From JAEUIT01 sp034439815 (GTDB lineage: Bacteria; Planctomycetota; Phycisphaerae; Phycisphaerales; SM1A02): 13,058 nucleotides of DNA. Of the stretch, positions 1 through 5,830 are shown piece after piece (positions within the stretch are counted from its first letter, which is position 1; each line of letters opens with the position of its first letter). Under the pieces are notes generated by a model that searched no databases, was not told the origin of the DNA, and saw only the letters and a program-made list of their open reading frames with translations. A program made the position numbers and the translations under genes. Location: NCBI GenBank assembly GCA_034439815.1, contig JAWXBD010000277.1:1-13058 (forward strand). Direction: 5' to 3'.

Positions 1-1766
1 CGCGTCTGCGGTTCGCCGCGATACGCCTCCTCCGCAAACCGTGCGAAACCTGCGAGTACGAGATACATCCCGATCACGCCACTGCTCGGCGCGCCGAGCG
101 ACCACAGTCGGGCGATGATCGCGCCGATCACGACATTGCTGCTGATCGACACGAGTGGCGTAGCGATGACCTCCACACTTCCCATCTGCGCCACGGTGAT
201 CACGCGAGATCGTGGATGCCGGTAAACAATGCCGCGGCCCGCCTCGCAGCGTGCGCCGTGGCAGCAGCCCTGCACGAGACATCGCAAGCGACCGACGGCC
301 TGCACCCACGGCGCTGCAACGGCAACCGCTGCGGCCATGGTCCATCCGTCGAATCCGAACGGAAGCAACGCGGCGGATGCGAGCGCGACAGCGATGACAC
401 TGCCGAAGTAGCCGAACGGTCGAAGCAGCGTGCGCGAGCCGACCCAGTATTGTCCCCACAGGCCCGCGCCGACAAGTGACGCGAGCGCGATGAGGCCGAT
501 CTCTGTCGATCGCGACGCGCCGCCACATGCACTGATGATGGCCACGCCCAGCGCCGCGGCGAGGCCGGCATAGGTCCCGTGCACGATGACTCGTACAGGC
601 CCAATGTGCCACTCGCGCCACGAGTTTGCAACGCGTTCCGTTGTGCGCAGCGCTAGCGCCCACAGTCGGCGCCGGTGCAACGCGATGATCGCCAGCAGGA
701 CGCCAGTGACGACATCGATGATGGCGTGCATGCCGGTCGTGACGCAGCTCGCACAGATGAGTGTCGCACTCCCGCCCGCGAGCGCGGCCGTCACGCGGCC
801 TCGCTGCCCGATGAGCATCGCGGCCATCACGGCCCAGAAGACGTGAAACGATGGACACGCCGCGCGGCCAGCAAGACCGTCTGCGCGCTCAAGCGTCAGC
901 AGCCATCCCAACGGCGCTTCAGCGTCGAACGGCCGCGGAACGGCAACGAGGGGTATCACGAGGTAGCACAGCAGGCCAACCGCGACGCCCAGCCACGCGT
1001 CGAAACACCACGTGCGCAGACGGCACCGCGTCGGCGCCAGCACGACCGCCAGCAGCACAAACGGATACACCGCGGTGTACGCGATGGTTGTCCATGTCCA
1101 CACGGGCCAGCGGCGTTCCACGGCATGCATGACATCAATCGCATCGGGAACGGGCAGATGGCCGACCGCTTCATACAGCACCATGAACGGCAGGAGCAGG
1201 CGCAGGAGCACAGCGACGAGGTCGCTCCCGCTGGGGGGCGCGCTGTCATCGGTGGAAGGCCAGCGCGCCGAGACACCGCCGGGCACCTCCCCAAAACGGC
1301 GCAGCAGATCCAGCCGTTCGAAACCGAGCACGAGCGCGGCGCACGCCAGCGCGAGCGCGGGAGTGACGATTGCAACGCCGGCGAAGGAGCCGCATCCAAC
1401 GGACGTGCCGGCGGCGACGATCACTGCTCCGACATAGATGGGATGTTCGAGCCACCGATAGGGGCCGCTCTGCACAGGCAGCAGTGGAGGAAACGCATTC
1501 ATCGGCAGGCCGCGTCCGACGCGCCAGAGCTCAAGCATCGACCAGGTGATCAGCGCGATGCCGGCACCGACGAGCCACCATCCCTCGCTCATGCCAGGGA
1601 GGGACGGCAACGGAAGGATCGTGTCGAGCCGCGCGGCCCACAGCGCAAGGAGCGTCGGCAGCGCAATGCAGAAAAGGAGTCCGTAGCCAAGACATACGAG
1701 CGTGATCGGTGGCAGCGTTCGCCTACATCGCCGGAAATCGGACGAGTTCGTGCAGCGCGAATCCAT
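1..1766 (-). CDS. Three-module membrane protein: ICMT/PEMT-like methyltransferase + PAP2 phosphatase + Lgt-like domain (3' end outside window)
   Basis: The frame starting at ATG 1766 has no stop down to base 1, giving 588 residues of a hydrophobic polytopic protein that continues past the window. Residues about 20-160 resemble isoprenylcysteine/phospholipid methyltransferases: GPYRWLEHPIYVG at 101-113, then an E-x5-RRFGE stretch near 150-160. Residues about 180-365 look like a PAP2 superfamily domain, with PSFH at 305-308 and H347-x3-D351 as the likely phosphatase residues. Residues about 385-588 resemble prolipoprotein diacylglyceryl transferase: GR at 492-493, a GCCHG motif at 500-504, and R576-x3-E580-x2-R583, which matches the conserved C-terminal Arg-Glu-Arg of Lgt. 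The gene overlaps the upstream lipocalin-like gene by 44 bases, so the two are probably translated together. The modules suggest lipid or lipoprotein head-group chemistry at the inner membrane, but the substrate is unknown. The fusion is seen directly; the family names are by motif recognition. Confidence 0.75.
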   Translation of the reverse strand, partial: MDSRCTNSSDFRRCRRTLPPITLVCLGYGLLFCIALPTLLALWAARLDTILPLPSLPGMSEGWWLVGAGIALITWSMLELWRVGRGLPMNAFPPLLPVQSGPYRWLEHPIYVGAVIVAAGTSVGCGSFAGVAIVTPALALACAALVLGFERLDLLRRFGEVPGGVSARWPSTDDSAPPSGSDLVAVLLRLLLPFMVLYEAVGHLPVPDAIDVMHAVERRWPVWTWTTIAYTAVYPFVLLAVVLAPTRCRLRTWCFDAWLGVAVGLLCYLVIPLVAVPRPFDAEAPLGWLLTLERADGLAGRAACPSFHVFWAVMAAMLIGQRGRVTAALAGGSATLICASCVTTGMHAIIDVVTGVLLAIIALHRRRLWALALRTTERVANSWREWHIGPVRVIVHGTYAGLAAALGVAIISACGGASRSTEIGLIALASLVGAGLWGQYWVGSRTLLRPFGYFGSVIAVALASAALLPFGFDGWTMAAAVAVAAPWVQAVGRLRCLVQGCCHGARCEAGRGIVYRHPRSRVITVAQMGSVEVIATPLVSISSNVVIGAIIARLWSLGAPSSGVIGMYLVLAGFARFAEEAYRGEPQT

Positions 1767-2601
1767 CTTCTCGCGTGTCCGGTTCGGTGCCGTCCTCCAG
1801 CGTCGCTGCGCTGAGCCACTTGGTCTCGTGGACTTTCAGCAGCGGGATGGACAAGGCATTCGCGAGCCTGGGGATCCACGAGAGCGCACCGGTTCCGATC
1901 GGCGCGTCGCGCAGCGTGCGCGGCGACTGCAGTCGGATGGCGCCGTTCTCCCACGTGACATGGTGCTCGTCGATGGCGACTGCGCTTCGTTCAACGCCAT
2001 CAACGATGACGAGATCGATCGGGTGCGCGCCGCGCCACTGAATCCACACGACGCTCCGCGCCCCAGTTGAGAAGCGCCCCCATCGAAGTGTCGAGATCGG
2101 CAGCCGCCACGGCTCAAGCGTCAGCTGGAGGCGCTCGACGTAGCCCGTTCCAGTAAATATGCCACGCGGCGTGCTCACCTGCGCCGCCGCAGCGGGCGCA
2201 ACGCACTCCCATCGAATGGACTTGCCATCGGCGGCGTAGAGCGTGCGTTCGGGGAACGCTCCCCGGAACCCCTGCCACAGACCCTCCGCAAGAAGGCGGT
2301 CGTTTGACCAGCGCACGCCGTCCTTCGTGCGCTCGGGAAGCCGGGCCCCGACGAGCGAGCTGTGGTCGGATACGCCCTCCCCGGTCGTGTACTCCGTCAG
2401 CGCATTGACACCGACGCGGACTCCCGCGAACGCGACGTCAGCGGCATAGATGATCGACAGATCGCCCTGAGTCCCAAGCACGTCGAGAAACCACTTTTCC
2501 AGCCTGAAAGTCACGAATTCATTCCACGGAGGATTGGAAAGTGCACTCGAACGGCCGTCGAGTGTATGGTCGAGCGGATCACGGTGCCCTTCCGGTACCA
2601 T
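1723..2601 (-). CDS. Lipocalin-like protein resembling the carotenoid 1,2-hydratase (CrtC)/AttH group
   Basis: The protein is about 292 residues, soluble, with no signal peptide or membrane segment that I can see. It opens with a FRLEKWFLDV stretch and later has GTGYVERLQLTLEPWRLP, LRWGRFS and VVWIQWRG. This pattern of short beta-rich blocks is what I recall from the CrtC/AttH lipocalin-like proteins, some of which hydrate carotenoids. Whether this one acts on a carotenoid, another isoprenoid or a lipid cannot be told, and no carotenoid gene lies nearby. The start is uncertain: ATG 2601 keeps all the conserved N-terminal region and leaves 49 bases to the divergent mutase, while GTG 2514 would begin just before the FRLEKW block. 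No clear ribosome binding site supports either. Its last 44 bases overlap the start of the downstream fusion gene, so a shared membrane-lipid or isoprenoid role is a reasonable inference. Confidence 0.6.
   Translation of the reverse strand: MVPEGHRDPLDHTLDGRSSALSNPPWNEFVTFRLEKWFLDVLGTQGDLSIIYAADVAFAGVRVGVNALTEYTTGEGVSDHSSLVGARLPERTKDGVRWSNDRLLAEGLWQGFRGAFPERTLYAADGKSIRWECVAPAAAAQVSTPRGIFTGTGYVERLQLTLEPWRLPISTLRWGRFSTGARSVVWIQWRGAHPIDLVIVDGVERSAVAIDEHHVTWENGAIRLQSPRTLRDAPIGTGALSWIPRLANALSIPLLKVHETKWLSAATLEDGTEPDTREDGFALHELVRFPAM
2544..2564. repeat. 7-bp perfect inverted repeat in the divergent control region
   Basis: The arms CACTCGA and TCGAGTG are exact reverse complements separated by 7 bases. 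The site lies 87 bases before the mutase ATG. It falls inside the lipocalin-like coding region if that gene starts at 2601, or in its leader if it starts at 2514. The size and symmetry suit a dimeric repressor site, but no regulator gene is present to support this. Confidence 0.25.
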
Positions 2602-2650
2602 CCGGTGCGATTCGACTCTGTTTCGCCCGTTCCATCGAGAAGTGCATGCC

Positions 2651-4330
2651 ATGACGACTTCCCGCGAAGCCATCACCCGTTCGTCTGTCTCCACAACGCC
2701 CGCGCCTGTTGATCCGGAGACGGTGACCATCTCCGGCTACGTCGTCGACGAGCGCTACGGCCCGGCGTCGGTGGAGGTGGTCGACCCGTCCGATCCGACG
2801 AACGTGCATCCGCGCATCGCGGAGCCAGGCCAGTTTCCCTACACGCGTGGCGTGCACAAGACGATGTATCGCGATCGTCTTTGGACGATGCGGCAGTTTG
2901 CCGGCTTCGGTTCAGCCGACGACACCAACAAACGGTTCAAATACCTGCTCGCGAACGCGCAGGGAACGAAGGCGAACACCGGTCTCTCGACAGCGTTCGA
3001 TCTGCCGACGCTGATGGGGCGCGACTCGGACGATCCGCTGTCGGCGGGCGAAGTCGGCCGCTGCGGCGTGGCGATTTCATCGATCGAAGACATGCATCGG
3101 CTCTACGCCGACATTCCGATCGGTGATGTCACCGTGTCACAAACAATCAACGGGCCGGCCGCGGTGATCTGGGCGATGTACCTCGCGATGGCGAAGGAAC
3201 GCGGCATCTCGTGGACCAATCTTGGCGGCACGCTGCAGAACGACATCCTGAAGGAATTCCATTCGCAGAACGAGTTCATCTATCCGCCCGAAGCCAGCGT
3301 AAAACTCGTCGTCGACACGATCGAGTTCGCATCGCTGCATCTCCCGAAGTGGAACTCGGTTTCCATTTCCGGCTACCACATTCGCGAAGCTGGTTCGACG
3401 GCAACGCAGGAACTGGCGTTCACGCTGCGCGACGGCATGGAGTACGTCGAAGCGTGCATGAAGCGCGGACTCGATGTCGATCAGTTCGCGTCGCGGCTCA
3501 GCTTCTTCTTCAATTCGCACAACGAGTTCTTCGAAGAAATCTGCAAGCTGCGCGCGGCCCGGCGCATCTGGGCGCATGCGATGCGCGACCGGTACAAGTC
3601 GAAGAATCCGCGATCGCTCTTGATGCGCACGCACGTGCAGACTGCGGGCTGTTCCCTGACTGAGCAGCAGCCGCTCAACAACATCGTGCGCGTCGCGTAT
3701 CAGGCGCTCGCCGGCGTGCTTGGTGGATGTCAGTCGCTGCACACGGATTCCATGGACGAGACGCTCGGATTGCCGACGGAGACCGCGGTGCGCGTTGCAC
3801 TCCGCACGCAGCAGATTCTGGCGCACGAAACGGGTGTCCATCGCACGGTCGATCCGCTTGGCGGCTCATGGTTTGTTGAAGCGCTCACGGACCGCATGGA
3901 AGCGGACGCGAACGCGATCATCAAGGAAGTGGACGACATGGGCGGCGTTGTCTCTGGCATTCACAAGGGATACTTCCGCCGCTCGATCGCTGAAGCGAGT
4001 TACCGCTTTGGGCAGGAGATGGAAGCGGGCGACCGCGTCATCGTCGGCGTCAATGCGTACACGGACGGCAACGAAGACAACAACGTCGAGATTCTGCAGA
4101 TTCCGCATGAGGTCGAAGAGGTCCAGTGCGCGCGGCTCGCGACGTTCCGCAGAACCCGCAATCAGGACGCCGCGAAGCAGGCGCTTGACGACATTCGTTC
4201 TGTGGCGCGCAAGGACGAGAACGTGATGGCGGCGCTTGTTGAAGCCGCGCACCAGAAGTGCACGCTCGGCGAGATGGTGCAGGCGATGGCTGATGTGTTC
4301 GGCCGCTACTCCGGCGGACCGGAGTGGTAA
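2651..4330 (+). CDS. Coenzyme B12-dependent acyl-CoA mutase large subunit, isobutyryl-CoA mutase type (methylmalonyl-CoA mutase family)
   Basis: The 559-residue protein forms the substrate-binding TIM-barrel part of the methylmalonyl-CoA mutase family, which rearranges carbon skeletons of acyl-CoAs using adenosylcobalamin radicals. Family blocks are clear: FPYTRGVHKTMY (62-73), GLSTAFDLPTLMGRDSDDP (111-129), GTLQNDILKEF (193-203), SISGYHIREAG (238-248, with Y242 and H243 of the active site) and QSLHTDSMDE. Two pocket positions differ from methylmalonyl-CoA mutase. The tyrosine of RQYAGF (Y89 in Propionibacterium) is F83, and the arginine that holds the substrate carboxylate (R207) is Q206. 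The same Phe/Gln pair marks isobutyryl-CoA mutase (IcmA). The B12-binding domain is absent, so a separate small subunit is required; none is in the window. The start at ATG 2651 has a weak GAGAAG 8 bases upstream. An in-frame TTG at 2534 adds only non-conserved residues. A five-residue insertion sits near 104-109 relative to the Propionibacterium enzyme. Confidence 0.93.
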   Translation: MTTSREAITRSSVSTTPAPVDPETVTISGYVVDERYGPASVEVVDPSDPTNVHPRIAEPGQFPYTRGVHKTMYRDRLWTMRQFAGFGSADDTNKRFKYLLANAQGTKANTGLSTAFDLPTLMGRDSDDPLSAGEVGRCGVAISSIEDMHRLYADIPIGDVTVSQTINGPAAVIWAMYLAMAKERGISWTNLGGTLQNDILKEFHSQNEFIYPPEASVKLVVDTIEFASLHLPKWNSVSISGYHIREAGSTATQELAFTLRDGMEYVEACMKRGLDVDQFASRLSFFFNSHNEFFEEICKLRAARRIWAHAMRDRYKSKNPRSLLMRTHVQTAGCSLTEQQPLNNIVRVAYQALAGVLGGCQSLHTDSMDETLGLPTETAVRVALRTQQILAHETGVHRTVDPLGGSWFVEALTDRMEADANAIIKEVDDMGGVVSGIHKGYFRRSIAEASYRFGQEMEAGDRVIVGVNAYTDGNEDNNVEILQIPHEVEEVQCARLATFRRTRNQDAAKQALDDIRSVARKDENVMAALVEAAHQKCTLGEMVQAMADVFGRYSGGPEW

Positions 4331-4361
4331 CGCCGGCGCGCACTGCCAGCTTGTGGTTGTC

Positions 4362-5081
4362 ATGCAACTCGTTCGACGGTTGAAGTTTTTCGCTGGTCGG
4401 CTCGCACGGATCGTCCTCGTATGGGGCTCGATCGGCGGCGTGTTCGCGCTCACTGTCACCATGCTGCGCGCCTTTGCTCCCGACGCGCCGGTGCCGCGAG
4501 CGCTCCCTTTGGATCTGGAACGTGATGTTGCCTGGGTTGCGGGGACGATGCCTGCGGAGGTGCAGGAGTTCTATCGCGGACCGGCTGGGGACGGTCGCTG
4601 GCGTCTGAACGGAATGCGTCAGGTGTGGATCCGGTTCGGCGAGATTGCGATGCACCTGCAGGTGTGGCGCCGCAATGAAGATCGCTCCTTCGATCGATCG
4701 CCGGCAGGGACAGTGGATGTCTGGCGCGTTCGACGCGGGTTTCCGTTCCGGTGCCTGGAAGGGTCCTCGTGGAGCGCCGTGCCGACTGCCGGTCGAACGG
4801 CCGCACGTCCGCTGGATGTCAGTCTTCTGCGGATTCCCCGCGCATCGGACACGGACGCTGTACTGCCCACGCAAGTCATCTGGTGGGGTCTGCTCGGCAA
4901 TGCGGCGGTATATGGCGGGTTCCTCCTTCTCCTCACCCGCCTGCCCGTCGCGGCAGAGCGCTGGTGGCGCCGCCACAATCACCGCTGTGCCGAATGCGGC
5001 CACCCGCTGTTGGGAGCCGCGCGCTGCTCCGAGTGCGGCGCCAGCGCCGTCCAGCAAGATGCCGTCACAATGCGGCAGTGA
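4362..5081 (+). CDS. Bitopic/two-span membrane protein with C-terminal zinc ribbon (paralog A)
   Basis: I do not recognise a named family for this 239-residue protein. It has a basic N-terminus, a membrane segment at about 17-35, a central hydrophilic region with WVAGTMPA and VWRVRRGFPF...SSWS, a second membrane segment around 177-195 (IWWGLLGNAAVYGGFLLLL), a basic stretch, and a zinc ribbon with Cys 209, 212, 222 and 225 (C-x2-C-x9-C-x2-C). The likely topology puts the middle outside the cytoplasm and both ends inside. The gene begins 31 bases after the mutase on the same strand and no terminator is evident, so co-transcription is likely. ATG 4362 was chosen because it precedes the basic/hydrophobic N-terminus; no ribosome binding site is visible, and GTG 4353 is an alternative. 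The next gene is its paralog. Function is unknown. Confidence 0.75.
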   Translation: MQLVRRLKFFAGRLARIVLVWGSIGGVFALTVTMLRAFAPDAPVPRALPLDLERDVAWVAGTMPAEVQEFYRGPAGDGRWRLNGMRQVWIRFGEIAMHLQVWRRNEDRSFDRSPAGTVDVWRVRRGFPFRCLEGSSWSAVPTAGRTAARPLDVSLLRIPRASDTDAVLPTQVIWWGLLGNAAVYGGFLLLLTRLPVAAERWWRRHNHRCAECGHPLLGAARCSECGASAVQQDAVTMRQ

Positions 5082-5113
5082 CGTTGGAGCGGCCGACCAT
5101 CTTCAAGGCGACG

Positions 5114-5797
5114 ATGACCGAGGCGCTGGTTGGCACAGCCACCACCCGCGCGGCGCGGTGTCGCGGCGCGATCGCGACGATCGCGAGGTACTTCGCGATC
5201 GGATTGCTGCTCACGCTCGTCGGCGCCGCTGCTGGGGTGGCGCGGGGGACGAGTCGGAAGTTTCAGATCGTCGTGGTGGATCCCGATTATGAAGCACGGT
5301 GGATCGCATCCACAATGCCGGCGCCGTTCGCGGAGCGCGCTCGAGCGTGGTCTGCGCACGGGTGGAAGCTCACGCAGACGATCGATGCAGATCGGTTCTT
5401 GATTCGGGAAGAGATGATGGATCTGTGGCCCCGCGATCGGGCCGGCGGCATCATCGAGACGGATCGCATCGCCGTGTGGCGCATGCGTGTCGGATGGCCG
5501 TGGCCCGCGCTCGAGATGTCCTCGTGGAGCGGCGCAGGTCTCGGCGACATCGCCGTCGGCATGTGGAAACTGCCGCTGGCGTCTCTCGGCCTGCCCGGAT
5601 TTCCCGTCGGAATCGAGCCGCTCGGCATGGTTGCTGACGCGTTCGTGCTCGGCACCTGCGCCTGGCTGCTGCTGCGCGTCACACGCACCGGGCGATCGGT
5701 GCGGCGAGCCCATCGCGGAGCGTGTCGTGCGTGCGGACACCCGCTCGCGGGTCTCGAGCGCTGCCCGGAGTGCGGTGTCGCAGTCGTCGGTCCCTGA
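5114..5797 (+). CDS. Membrane protein with C-terminal zinc ribbon (paralog B of the preceding gene)
   Basis: This 227-residue protein repeats the layout of its neighbour. It has an N-terminal membrane segment (about 24-44), WIASTMPA in the central region, VWRMRVGWPWPALEMSSWS, a C-terminal membrane segment (about 171-188), a basic stretch, and a zinc ribbon with Cys 204, 207, 217 and 220 in the same C-x2-C-x9-C-x2-C spacing (CRACGHPLAGLERCPECG). The two genes are therefore diverged tandem duplicates. ATG 5114 has an AAGG 5 bases upstream and is preferred. GTG 5078 is in frame and overlaps the previous stop as GTGA, which would mean translational coupling with a 12-residue longer N-terminus. 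No named function can be given. Ribbons of this kind are common at the ends of planctomycete membrane proteins, as far as I recall. Confidence 0.75.
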   Translation: MTEALVGTATTRAARCRGAIATIARYFAIGLLLTLVGAAAGVARGTSRKFQIVVVDPDYEARWIASTMPAPFAERARAWSAHGWKLTQTIDADRFLIREEMMDLWPRDRAGGIIETDRIAVWRMRVGWPWPALEMSSWSGAGLGDIAVGMWKLPLASLGLPGFPVGIEPLGMVADAFVLGTCAWLLLRVTRTGRSVRRAHRGACRACGHPLAGLERCPECGVAVVGP

Positions 5798-5821
5798 CGC
5801 GTCGCGTTGTTGCCGTAGAAT
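5794..5821 (+). promoter_or_regulatory. Candidate sigma70-type promoter giving a near-leaderless hisS transcript
   Basis: A TAGAAT (5816-5821) matches five of six bases of the -10 consensus. A weaker CTGACG (5794-5799) lies 16 bases upstream as a possible -35. The -10 ends only 9 bases before the hisS ATG, and there is no Shine-Dalgarno sequence in between. This is the geometry of leaderless or near-leaderless genes. It is a single visual match, so confidence is low. Confidence 0.3.
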
Positions 5822-5830
5822 TGCTCGACG

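Noticed and set aside
675..1814. A 379-codon plus-strand open frame
   Set aside because: It is Arg/Gln/His-rich with no recognisable domain and lies antisense to the fusion gene, whose frame shows clear membrane segments and enzyme motifs.
2534..2650. Extended start for the acyl-CoA mutase at the in-frame codon 2534
   Set aside because: The added 39 residues are Ser/Arg/Cys-rich and unlike the family N-terminus, and they overlap the divergent gene. ATG 2651 gives the usual length.
2651..4330. True methylmalonyl-CoA mutase
   Set aside because: The carboxylate-binding Tyr and Arg are replaced by Phe and Gln, so a dicarboxylic substrate is unlikely despite strong overall family similarity.
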